64,000 nt of DNA, taken from NCBI GenBank assembly GCA_964017195.1, contig OZ024897.1, forward strand, positions 32,955,536 to 33,019,535. The letters run 5' to 3'. The DNA is from Siderastrea radians (lineage: Eukaryota > Cnidaria > Anthozoa > Scleractinia > Rhizangiidae). The position numbers and the translations under genes were made by a program. The notes beneath the pieces were generated by a model that saw nothing but the letters and a program-made list of their open reading frames with translations, was not told where the DNA came from and did no database searches. Each line of letters begins with the position of its first letter. Positions within the stretch are counted from its first letter, which is position 1. Of the stretch, positions 28,101-39,100 are shown piece after piece.

Positions 28101-29669
28101 ACTGGGAAGCTACTAATCAAAGTGCCTATACAAAGCGTTTTAAATAACATTTAAGGGATTTTGTTTTGGAAAATGTGAGGGGGGAGAAGTAGCAATAGGG
28201 CCAACCATGCCAAGTTAAGTGGTCCATCCTGGGGCACACACAGTATCTTCAGAGACAGATATTACTCCCCCAGGCCCCTGCCCCCCCACCCACGCTATTT
28301 AAACATCTGGGTGGAGAAGGACAACAAGGGGCAAAGTGAATTACATGTACTTCAAGGTGCAACATGAGAGTAACAACTGACAAGGCCTTGAACCAGTGAT
28401 TCTCCGATCCAATATTTAATGGGCACCCGGCTAGGTTGGCCCTACTAACAACTTTCCTATGAATAGATTCAATGTTATGATTTTTTGTAAGATTTTCTTT
28501 TTTGGCGCATATAAATTGTCATTGTTTTAGTCTGAATTAAACACGAGCTGTTACATATTTGTGCATTTAAGTTAACTATAAACTGGATTATTATAAGTAT
28601 TATGAGTGCCTGTTTGTGAAAAACTTACTGGTAGTGCCAGGAAAGCATTGAAGAACTCCACAAATCCTTCATCTTCTTGCAACACAGTTTCCTGTAAACA
28701 TAATTAACAGGTGCCTACTAGTTGCTTTTGATCGTATAACAAGGGGGAAACAAATGTGGTCTTTTAAATCTTGGCTGCATCTACACATGCAAGTTATTGC
28801 AATTACGCATGTGTAGTTACCAGACAGTTTCGCTTGTAAATATAATTTATATACAAGTTGAAACTTGCATCGGTCTCGCTAAGACTTTATGTTGAGTGCC
28901 CATGTAGAAAGAAATATAAGCTGTATTATACCCGAGTGGAAACAACTAATGTAAAAGTGGGCGGCTTTCACATTTCGATTAGTATATGTCAAACCAGTGG
29001 ATAGTGTTTTTCATGCGCTCTGATTGGCTACTCAAACTCGGGATAGAATCTGCTATTCCCCTCCCGGCATTTTTCTGGATTTCGCGCGCGAGTTTTCCCT
29101 TACTTCTCAGAAAAAAGGAACTATTTGTTGCTGGCTAACCAATGGTTTGGTATACACTAAAAGAATAATATTACTGACCTCGGCATCGGTGAAGAGTGTT
29201 AGATATTTACCTCGCCGCTTTGCGGCTCAGCAAACATCCACCACTATTCGCCTCCACTTCAGTGAATAATTGTCAATAAATATCAAGTTATTATGTCAAC
29301 AAAAAACAGCACTTATAAACTTATTACCCCTTCTAGCATAGATCTGTTGTTTCCTTTGCTATTATGTTGCAAAAACAGTACAACCATGATCTGATTCTAC
29401 AAAAACATTTACAGTGTTTCAGCACAAGAAAATGCTGCTTGTAGGGGGCATTAAAGCTTAAGAGACATTACTGAAAATTAAATCTTCCAAGAAATGGTAA
29501 ACAACTAGTAACTTCGAAATTTGAGCGACTTTTCAAACAAGACTGTAGTCAATGAAGTAAGCAATAAACAACAATACTGTAATAATACAACCGTACAGTT
29601 ATCGCACCTACTTACCAAGTTGTTCTCTGTGATTTCTATCGAATACTCGTTAGAAGATGTGGTAGACAT
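8259..29669 (-). CDS. RGS22: RGS22-like regulator of G-protein signalling, 19 exons
   Basis: RGS domains accelerate GTP hydrolysis on G-alpha subunits; RGS22 is the large multi-RGS member, mainly known from testis and ciliated cells. Exons in transcript order: 29616-29669, 28629-28691, 27564-27863, 24270-26395, 23747-23908, 22864-23179, 22312-22463, 21539-21707, 20768-20965, 18075-18158, 17444-17606, 16688-16854, 15355-15582, 13866-14027, 13249-13440, 12104-12339, 10959-11113, 9293-9328, 8259-8905. All junctions are GT-AG and phases match through to the stop, giving 1869 aa. RGS-like segments lie at about 19-139 (DEGFVEFFNAFLALP), 805-905 (FKEFLLETSGEKLLQFWLEA), 1059-1180, 1209-1318 and 1395-1512. 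The 2.1-kb fourth exon encodes a Ser/Glu/Asp-rich, probably disordered insert that makes the protein longer than human RGS22 (about 1264 aa). A basic coiled segment (about 1560-1590) follows the last RGS domain. A 15-nt extra exon near 20.36 kb is possible but was not needed. Confidence 0.85.
9949..10021. repeat. (TA)n microsatellite
   Basis: About 36 TA dinucleotides in an RGS22-like intron. Confidence 0.97.
10104..10156. repeat. (ATT)n microsatellite
   Basis: Imperfect ATT/TTA trinucleotide run in the same intron. Confidence 0.95.
14221..14760. repeat. Tandem duplication, 271-bp unit, two copies
   Basis: The sequence starting actgttcagatatgagtagg at 14221 recurs at 14492 with few differences over almost the full unit. 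Each copy ends near a pair of short 'gaaatgagttcccgcacaaaa' segments. It lies in an RGS22-like intron. Confidence 0.9.
17088..17251. mobile_element. Short MITE with 'GCCTGCGTAGC' inverted termini
   Basis: The left end GCCTGCGTAGCaGGCGCTT is matched inverted at the right by AAGCGCCaGCTACGCAGGC. The interior is GC-rich with palindromic stretches. No coding capacity. Confidence 0.55.
18251..18702. mobile_element. Tc1/mariner-type MITE flanked by TA
   Basis: The termini are CAGTAAAAACCCGCGTATAA and its inverted copy TTATACGCGGGTTTTTACTG, with a TA dinucleotide on both sides (18249-18250 and 18703-18704). CAGT...ACTG ends with TA duplication are the signature of the Tc1/mariner superfamily. The interior repeats 'aaataggttctta' motifs in both orientations and has no transposase. 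Confidence 0.8.
18743..19540. repeat. Minisatellite, about 103-bp unit, about 7-8 copies
   Basis: Units contain 'gtgaccattcaaatgaaagc', 'gagcagtactttc', 'aaggtggttctaac' and 'tctgtggatgaaatcc', starting near 18743, 18855, 18958, 19065, 19168, 19280, 19380 and 19490. It lies in an RGS22-like intron. A diverged single copy is present at about 12836-12990 in another intron of the same gene. Confidence 0.88.
27111..27424 (-). repeat. tRNA-derived SINE-like repeat bracketed by direct repeats
   Basis: A tRNA-like segment (27230-27300, minus) lies between two copies of an approximately 65-bp sequence, attatgaatatatgaaattc... at 27111-27175 and 27358-27424. The bracket is longer than a usual target duplication, so the unit may be a composite or a segment of a tandem family. 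Confidence 0.55.
27230..27300 (-). tRNA. tRNA-like sequence with intact Pol III boxes (probably SINE head or pseudo-tRNA)
   Basis: The acceptor arms GGCTTGT and GCAAGCC nearly pair. The A box TAGCTCAACTGG and the B box GGTTCGAATCC are perfect. The anticodon stem has an A-C mismatch and position 33 is C rather than U, so the anticodon cannot be assigned safely. This favours a tRNA-derived repeat over a functional tRNA gene. Confidence 0.45.
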
Positions 29670-30288
29670 CCCAGAAAGCTTACTAACTTAAAAATAACTA
29701 TGTACTTTTTGAACTGTGGATAAAATCGCCAAGCTTTTCCTCTGAGTCATCTTCGGACGTCACCTTTATCGACCGCCATTTCACCGCCATGATAAGGGGC
29801 AAAATTTATCCATTTATCCATGGTTCTTGGATCAAAATACAATCACTTGACGCTGTAACAATATTCGTTTCATTGTTCTGCATATACAAACGTGAAAGCA
29901 CCGCACAAGCAAGAAAAAGAGCCCATTTTGCTCCACTTACTACCCAGAAAAGTCACCAAACCGAGAACCGATGTTTGATTTCTTGATTGCTAATTTCAAG
30001 GAGTCGAAGGCCAATTGACCAATCAGAATACGTGATTTTGTCGGGCCTCCCGGCTGGGTTGTTATGTGATAGTTGTCATGGAAATACCGTGGAAATGACA
30101 AGTTTCAGCTGCAAAAAGGACAGCGAATGTACACTTGTATATGACATTTTTTGGTAAATTGACTGCTGAACATTCGCAGTCCAGTTGAATGTTTAGATAA
30201 GAACTTACAAGGGGGTTAGTTTGTAAAGAAACTGTGGTGCTGAGTCGGTGGGGAAGTGAAACACAAAATTTTGGATTTATCCTGACCG
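29670..30288. promoter_or_regulatory. 5' flank of the RGS22-like gene
   Basis: This region upstream of the RGS22-like start codon (minus strand) has no coding sequence. Its distal part (about 30006-30100) carries a repeat copy, 'ccaattgaccaatcagaa...gttgtcatggaaat', that recurs inverted at about 36793-36880 in a MECR intron. Confidence 0.3.
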
Positions 30289-30427
30289 AGTTGATAAAGT
30301 AGATTGGCCACCGTAAAGAGATTGAAAGCTGACGTTTCGAGCGTTGGCCCGTTCGCTCTGACGAAGGGCTAACGCTCGAAACGTCAGCTTTCAATCTCTT
30401 TACGGTGGCCAATCTACCTTATCAACT
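30289..30427. repeat. Near-perfect palindrome, about 60-bp arms
   Basis: The arm 'gttgataaagtagattggccaccgtaaag...gctgacgtttcgagcgtt' is followed after a short spacer by its inverted copy 'aacgctcgaaacgtcagc...ctttacggtggccaatctaccttatcaac'. The transcript would fold into a long hairpin. Confidence 0.9.
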
Positions 30428-30469
30428 CAGTTGATAAATCCAAAATTTTTAGATAAGAACTTATGCATC

Positions 30470-32731
30470 AGTCAATTCCAGCTGCGCCCGTCCCCCCCCC
30501 CCCGGGCAACTGCGGGGCATTTGCGTGCCTTGTCTGTCCCGGGGGTGGGGCGTTAGAAAATTTGGCACAGCCCGGGGGTCGGGCATTTGCCTACCCCCGG
30601 ACTTTTGACACACATGTGGTTTCCGACTCGAAATCCAAACATGGAGGATTTTATCGCAAAGGACCAGCAGTTCGTCGCAGATTGGATCGTCTGCCAAGGA
30701 CTGGACAAACTTGTGGAGGTTTTCTCGATTTTATGCATTTCTTCATTGCTCATCAAGGCACAACTATCACTTAATATAGCGAGATCGGGAACGATCAACG
30801 TGAATCGACGTACGCATTCTTCTTAAGGATTTAAAACATAGGCCCGCAATGCGTGCAGAACCGACGAAGTGTTGGTTCTTCTCGAAAAGAAAGCAAGCGA
30901 GGCGTGCGTGACTGCAGGTTCAATAACATTCAAGCATTGTAACAGCAAGTTGCAGTAAAAGTGTGCAACTGTTACTAACGCTGAAATTTGACAAACTGTA
31001 AAGGCAACCAATACCCTGGGGGGGGGGGGGGTGTAGCAAGGAGCGACAGGCCTGCACGACTTCTAACAGTGGAAACATTTATATAATGTAGCCTCTTAAT
31101 ATTTTTGTACTGACAAGTATGTGATTTTTAAGAAAGGATTGTTGTTGCAATGACTGTCTTGGTTTTATAAAGTGCCATTTTAAAAAGCGTGTTTGAGCTT
31201 TGACACCGTTTGTTGACATTGAGTTCAGTCAAATGCGTAACAATTAGCCCCTTTTGAAACTGTGACTTTCGTGTCGATAGGGCTCGATATGTTTCCTCCT
31301 TCTGTAAGCAAGTCTTTCGACTGCCGATTTGTACATGACCTTGAGTTGTCAAAACCCTAAACATGCGGCACTTAAAATGTAACGGCTCGCTTCAATCACC
31401 TCTAAAATACCTCCAAACCAGTCCCACTTCAAATATGAAATAAGAAAAAATTGGTCGAAAGACCGTGATATAGAACGCGTGGCTAACAAATAACAACACT
31501 ACTGCCCTAATATAAGCACACGTGTTATAAAATCACATATCAGCACTCAGTAAAAATCACAGAGGAGTGAAAGAGCAATTTGCACCACATTCAAAACAAC
31601 TACACTGCAGCTATGCAAAAATATTGTACGTATCAAATCAGATAACGGTCAACTCCTCAATTCAACCTAAAACAGTGCTAAAATGTCAAAAACGCAACAT
31701 ATACAAACACACGTAAGCTTCAAATAGATAAGGATCGAAAACCACATTTGACAGTTGGCCGCCTTTGATTAGCCAATAGAAATCCTGCGGATTTTTGATC
31801 CACACGGTGGGTATAAATACACAACGGAAAACGTTTGCCAAACAGAATGCCTTATCATTCTCGAAACGTACATGAGCTTGTATAAGAGCAACTCGCAAAA
31901 CCAATCCCGGCAACTGATGAGACCCATGTGGAGGGTCGAAACCATGGTCTTGCCTGTACAAATCGGCAGTCGAAAGACTTGCTTACAAAAGGAGGAAACA
32001 TATCGAGCCCTATCGACACGAAAGACAGTTTCAAAAGGGGCTAATTGTTACGCATTTGACTGAACTCAATGTCAACAAACGGTGCCAAAGCTCAAACACG
32101 CTTTTTAAAATGGCACTTTATAAAACCAAGACAGTCATTGCAACAACAATCCTTTCTTAAAAATCACATACTTGTCAGTACAAAAATATTAAGAGGCTAC
32201 ATTATATAAATGTTTCCACTGTTAGAAGTCGTGCAGGCCTGTCGCTCCTTGCTACTCCCCAATATTATTAAAATATTCACAACAGATGACGTTACAACAG
32301 ACTTTTATAATGTCAAGATTTTTGTTTACTAGCGAACTGTTTAAAACAAAACATTAAAGCAACAATCAACTATCATGTAGTATTGTTGTCTGTGAAGTAT
32401 TAAAATATCATCACTTGGCATCTATACTAACTTTATTAACATCGGATGGTGCCGTTACAAACAATAGAAGACGGAGAGGTAGGCCTACAGAAATGAAAAA
32501 TCACACATAAAAATGCTGAAAGTGGTATTACTGTGCAATGAATGAAAACTGCTGCAGTGTTGATTGGGGAAGTACGATCCCGGGGGCGGGGCATTTGCCC
32601 TCTTCCTTAGTCCACACGGCGGGGCATTTGGCAGCTAAAGTGTCCCCACCCCCGGGAATTTGCCATCCGAGAAAAAAAAATGCTAATGCCCGGGGGTTAG
32701 CCCGGGGGGGGCATGGGCGCAGCTGGAATAG
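30470..32731. mobile_element. Palindromic repeat element with GC-rich inverted ends
   Basis: The ends carry 'attccagctgcgcccgtccccc' (left) and its inverted counterpart 'ggggggcatgggcgcagctggaat' (right). An approximately 300-bp inner inverted repeat (31036-31338 and 31956-32258) is almost identical on the two sides and flanks a 616-bp centre. A plus-strand fragment near 30640 (MEDFIAKDQQFVADWIVCQG) looks like the start of a transposon protein but stops soon. It separates the RGS22-like and MECR genes. Confidence 0.65.
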
Positions 32732-33122
32732 ATTAATGCATTATTAGCCGAGCACTTTTGAAGGATGCAACTGTCCTTGGAATTTTCTTTGTGGGCTTCT
32801 TCTTTTTCCACAATGAGTTCTAACAATTAAGTTCCCCCCACATTTCGGACTTTGACAATTTTTCACGGTGCGCCGTTTTTTAAACTGAGGTTTCTCATTT
32901 TCTGTGCGTGCAAAAATTAAAACACGTCGGCACGCGATGTCAGTTACAAGCTCCATTCACAGAAAATATTTTTACTCAACTTTTTGTCCGAAATAGTAAG
33001 ATGTTGAAATGGCCCTTGGAATGGCTTACTGAAAATGAAGCCCAGTTTGTACGTTTTTAGGTTTTTTTCGTTTTTGTATCCAGTAAGGTGGAGAAGGACT
33101 GGGATCTAGTCATGTTATCAAG
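32732..33122. promoter_or_regulatory. 5' flank of MECR
   Basis: Non-coding; the presumed MECR promoter and 5' UTR. The start codon context at 33123 is aagATGGcg, a good Kozak match. Confidence 0.4.
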
Positions 33123-36100
33123 ATGGCGGCCTTCAGATTGCTTCTAAGAGGTAGTTGCTTGCGGTCAAAATTTGCAAGTAAAACTGGTCATTTGTCCTAC
33201 CTTTCTCGGTTATTCAAAACCAAATCTGAGTCGTTAGTTTATTCCGAGCATGGTGATCCGGAGAAAGTTCTGAGGTGAGAGGTGAGGTGTCAATCTGGGA
33301 TGTGTGCAGATGTTGTAGCCGATACGATAACTCCTCCTTTTTGCGCAGTAATCCAGCTCAACATCTCATTTGAATAACTTAATTGTTCTGTATTCGAAGT
33401 TTTTAAAATGATCTCTACGCACAAATCTAAAACCTCAAGAAGAACCACCTCACTGGAATAAATAGTAGATACGAATAATATACGCTTTTGAAATCACTTT
33501 GCAAAATTCAAATTTCGCGGTAAAATTTTAACAATACTTGTTATAGCCCTCATTTATAGTTCCAAGGTTAGCTTTAGTCTCCAGTGTACCCTGTTCGCAT
33601 TCTTCTCAGTCTGAATTTTCTCCCCAGTTTGCTTAAGTTTCTGGTCTGTATTTGAACTGAATGTTTTATCAGTAAAGGTTTAATAGCCCAATGATTTTGA
33701 TGGCAGTTTGTTTTCATTCATAAATTGCATTGAATTCAATAGCTTAGAGAAAGTTGAAGCAAACACCTTTGGTCCAAGGTCTGTGTTGTTACACATGCTA
33801 GCTGCTCCAATAAACCCTGCTGACATTAATCAGATACAAGGTTGGTAATTAATGCTATTTTAACTGTAGTCTACTATAATTTGCATGGTGATTGCAAACA
33901 TTGACCATGCAGTGAACATGCAATTGTGTAGTTCCAGAAAATATCCATACCCCCCATAAAAGGGATTTGCCCTATAATCCCCCCACCCCTCTGGAAATTC
34001 CGATTGAGCTTCATACATTGCTTGAAATTTTTGTGGCCTTTGAGACCCCTACCCCCCCCCCCCCCCAGAAATTCCAATCCCTTCTGTGAGGGGAGTATAG
34101 ATATTTTTTGGAACTACACATTGCATACTGAACAGCTGAAAATTTTTGTGGGCATTTGATTGCATTCAGTTTCGGGAACCAATCAGATCCAGTCATTTCA
34201 ATAGTAAAGCAAGTTGTAAAATGACTGGCCCCAAGTGAAACAGTAACTTTTTTTTCCCTGAGACTTTCATTAATTGTTCCCTGAGATGAAGCCAGGGGAA
34301 ATAAAATGTACTGTTTCCTGTGGGGCCAGTCATTAACTGTTTTGTTATAACTCACAACTCAAAACTTGAACAAATTATTTTAAAAAATTATTTGCTTTAC
34401 GTGCCACTGACTCACAAATTTGCCTTGGGTTTAAGGTGCATGACATGAACATGTGCGAGTCAGTTGAAAGTTTAAGTTATTGTTTCCCTTGGGAGTTTGT
34501 CAGTTTTGTTTCGTTTAGACAGTTAGACTGTTTTGACACGTGACAGGTAACACATTCTCGTCAAAATTCTTGAAAAATGCATTTAAGTCGTGAGGTATAA
34601 CAATTCGTTATGGAAGAATTACTCTCTCCTCCGCAGAGGCCTCCTACAGTCGCACCTTGACTGCACGCTTGGGATAAAATGGGTGCAGGCTGGGTTCCCT
34701 GCACTCTTGTTTTCTCTCCCTAGCCCTCTCACTCCTGTTTTTTTCGCTCACTGGTGTTTACTAAAACACCAGACTGAAAACGACCCTCTTGCAAGAAGTT
34801 TTAAATTTATGGAGTGTATATTATACCAGTCTTAGAAAAGAAATTGAAAGCAACTCAAAATAATGCCATCAACTTTGGCGAGTGAGAAAACTCAATTAAT
34901 TATTTTTACATTTAAGGCCTTGATCAGTACGTCCGGTACTTTATTTTTAACATACATGTAATTTTTTTTAAAGGTACTTATGGATTTATTCCAGCGACTT
35001 TACCAACTGTTGGGGGCAGTGAGGGTGTTGGAGAGGTCACGGAGGTTGGTAGTGAAGTGAAAAGTCTCAGTGCAGGAGATCAAGTGGTGTTAATGGCAGA
35101 TCAGTGTTTAGGTAATAAAATCAGAGTAGGAAATAAGAGTATCATGGATGTTGTAGGTTAAAATGCATTTCAGGTCAAAATGATTTCAAATTAGTTTGAT
35201 TTGTGTTTTCCTTTGTTTCAGTTTGGGCCAATTTGATGATAATGACTATAAAACAAAGGAAAATACAAATCAAACTAGTCTGAAATCATTTTGACCTGAA
35301 ATTCATTTTAACCTAAAACATGGACATTGCTTGAACTGGACATTTCTGAAATGTCTGATTAATATATTACAAAACTTGTTCAGACATGGAATGTTTGCTT
35401 AAATTTGACTCAGATTCATCTTGAAGAACTTTTTAACCACTGATCACCTCAAAGTGCATAAAATAAAATCGAAGATCTATCTTAGTTTTGTCTTTCTTTT
35501 GGAACGCCTTTATATATGCAATAACTTTTGCAAATAATATGGTACGTCATGCATGTGTCGTGTTGTGTTGTGGATACAAAGCTCAAGATGACTAGGATTT
35601 CTGAGCAATTTTCTACATGTTAGATCAAAATAAGGGCTTCAAAGGACACATCCTGCTCACCAGGAAAAGTTGTTTTCAGCCCTGAATACTATTCATATGT
35701 GTTTTAGTCTGTTAAGCTAAAATTATCCTGAGGTTACCTTGCAAATTACAGGTTCTTGGAGAAGGCATCTTGTCATATCAGAGGACCAGGTTTTGAAAAT
35801 ACCACCGGGTCTCCCTGTGGATGCTGCAGCTACAGTTAGTGTGAACCCTTGTACTGCATTCAGAATGCTGAAGGACTTTGAAGATCTTGAGCCAGGTAAT
35901 AAAAATTAATGCTCCAGATTATATGTAAGGTTCTGGGTCCAGTTGTTTGAAAGCTGGTTAATGCTGATCCAGGACTAAAGTTAAAACACGTTTCCTTTTT
36001 GTCTTATTAAAAAGAGTTTTCTTGGCTAATTTTAAGTGACCGTTTGAAAGCAAACAAAGTGAAAATGTAAGGCAAAACAGATTTACAGGAATCCTCATCG

Positions 36101-39100
36101 CTTGGCTGTAAGACTCAATTCAATACTGACACTAATCCTGGGTTAGCTTAATCCTGCTTCGAACAACCAGGCCCTGGGAAACCTGCATAGCAAGCATTTT
36201 CTTGAGTTTTTCCATGCACTTGAAGCATTTTCTGTTTTATAGCTGGGCTTGTTTCAACTTTCACGCAGCCAAAAAGGGGGCCAACATGCCAAAAAAAAAA
36301 AGAAAACTGAAAATGTTTGCAAGGCAGGCTAATTTCTGGGTTGCAACTGGTAAAATAACTCCCCACCACCCCAGAAGAGTAATTGCATTTAAAATGTGAC
36401 AGGATATTGCAAACAAAGTTGTAGATAAATATAACAACCAAACAAATATTCATGGGCCAAAACCAACCACTCCCAAAACTACTGTCTCCAAAAAAAGCCC
36501 TTGGGGCAAAACTAACTCCCACACCCCCACCCCCACCCCCCAAAAGAAGAAAAATAATTTGATGACAATAAATGAATAACAATCATGGGCCGAAAATGAA
36601 ACCAAAGGAGAAAACCCATTCCTTTCTTCATATTGAAAGCATATCCAGTTAATCTTTATCTTAAGAAGTACCATCAAGAGGCACGTTTGTTTGTAATGTC
36701 AAGTATATTCAGCCGTAACAGGTTTTTTGGATGATGGCCCTTATTAACAGCGTTGTTTAGGATATTAGGCCCCACAAAAAACTCCTAAATTATTCATAGC
36801 TGTCATTTCCATGACAACTATCACAAAACAACTCAGCTGGGTGACAGGCAAATGTGCGTGTTCTGATTGGTCAATTGGTCTTCAAATCACGGTCCATTTT
36901 TTTTTTTTGCCTCTTTGTTAACAGCATGCCGGAAAAAAGGAAAAAAGGTTTGGAAAAAAGTATGGAAAAAGTATTGAATTTTGCATCCAAAATGTTGTAT
37001 GAACCCATAATTATTTATGTGGACTGTCTCTGTTGTAAAGGTGACACAGTGATTCAAAATGGTGCTAACAGTGGAGTGGGCCAAGCAGTCATACAATTTG
37101 CAGCAAACTGGGGAATAAACACTGTCAATATTGTTCGCGACAGGTAAACTGAACTCTGACTAACTGGCTGGTGGAGCAAAGGGTGTCAACAATGGTGCAG
37201 TGACAGCCTGTATTTCTGGCTGTTTTTGATTGTTTGTTTTTTTTACCATGTTGTAGCTGATGCTAACTTGTTTTGGCCCTTGCTAAACAGGCCATTTTCA
37301 CAATGGGACCTGAAGAGTATAATTACTGCGATGGTTTTATTACTTCCTTAAGTTTTTTTTATTTCTCATCCTTCATAAGGCTCAGTGTTCTTATTTTAAA
37401 CCCACTGCAACCACACAATTTAATAACAGTGCACTCTTTGAGTCACATTCAAGTGCCAACTTAGGAGAGGTGTCCACTTATGGGAGATTAAAAATGCAGT
37501 GTTCGTATGTTCTTGGGACCATGAAATTATGTGTGTCTGCTTAGGAGAGGTGTCCACTTATGGGAGATTAAAAATGTAGTGTTTGTATGTTCTTGGGACC
37601 ATGAATGTGTGTCTGCTTAGGAGAGGTGTCCACTTATGGGAGATTAAAAATGAAGTGTTCGTATGTTCTTGGGACCATGAATGTGTGTCTGCTTAGGAGA
37701 GGTGTCCACTTATGGGAGGGTTAAAAATGTGGTGTTTGTATGTGTAGGACCATGACTGAATAGCCGCTTAGGGGAGGGTTAAAAATGTCTTGTTTGTGTG
37801 TGTCTGGGACCATGAATGAGTGTCTGCTTAGGAGAGGTGCCCACTTATGGAAGGTTAAAAATGTAGTGTTTGTGTGTGTCTGGAACCATGAATGAGTGTT
37901 TGCTTAGGAGAGGTGTCCACTTATGGATGGTTAAAAATGTAGTGTTTGTATATGTCCGGGACCATGAATGGGTGTCTGCTTAGGAGAGGTGTTCACTTAT
38001 GAAAGGCTAAAAATGTAATGTTTGTGTGGCTGGGACTCCTGCTTAGGAGAGGTGTTCACTTATGGGAGGTTAAGGGTAGTGTTTGTATGATCTAGCGACC
38101 AAGTGTCCTTTTAGGAGAGCTGACAGAGTTTTGTATGTAAGAAAAGAATTTAAATGAAGTGAATCCTGGTATTTGAAGTTTAATGATGCCGTTGTGAAGA
38201 TAGGTTGTTAGCCCTCTCCAGGTTTTCACAGCCAATTTCCCATTACTCTGGCAGATGCCACTCCAAGGCCTGCCTGGACGTGTCTGCTATTGATGTACGT
38301 ACAGCTGAAAACCTTAAACCTTAAACTTAATTTTTAACCCTTTGAAACAATTTGCTTCGAGTTTAGACTGCACTTCTAAAAAATCTCATGAGAATAGTAC
38401 AGGTCTGGAATAAAATAAAAACACAAAACAAAAAATCATGAGAACAGTAATTTTAAGGATGACTGCTTACAGCTTATCTGTTCTTATTTTACTTTTGCTT
38501 TTTTAGACCAAATTTGGACGAGTTGAGAAGTCACCTCACAGACCTAGGAGCTAATCATGTTGTTACTGAAGAGGATTTAAAAAGTTCGAAAATGAAAGAA
38601 ATAATGAAGGTCAGTGAAAGCAATAATATAATAATATTTTAATGTCAGTAGGGTAGGGAGCAGTTGTCTAAACTCCCAGCTTATGGCTCATGAAAAAAAA
38701 AAAAAGAAAGAAAGAAAAACGCTTGACTGAACTCTATAACATATTATTTGTATAGTAATGTACTATAAAATGTTCAAAGAAATTGAAGAAAGGAGAAATT
38801 GCATGTGTTCTGACTGGTCAATAGACCATTTTCATTATGACGTCACACACGCAAAGGTTTCTGGTAGTTGTAGTAAAGATCGTGCCCAGGGTCGCTCAAT
38901 CGCGGGAAAATTCAAAATAATCCACAAAAACACATGCAATGCAATGGCGGCCGAGCTGGTCGATCACATCACGTCTATAATGTGAATAATTGAGAGGACC
39001 TCGAGTGACATAAGCGAAAAAAACCTGCTTTTACCCCACCAGGACACATCAAGAGACAACAACGTTAAAAGTAAGGAAGCTTTATTTTGCAAGATTTTCC

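Noticed and set aside
30463..30826. Plus-strand frames near 30.5-30.8 kb as host genes
   Set aside because: They lie inside the palindromic repeat element and stop quickly; best read as a transposon remnant.
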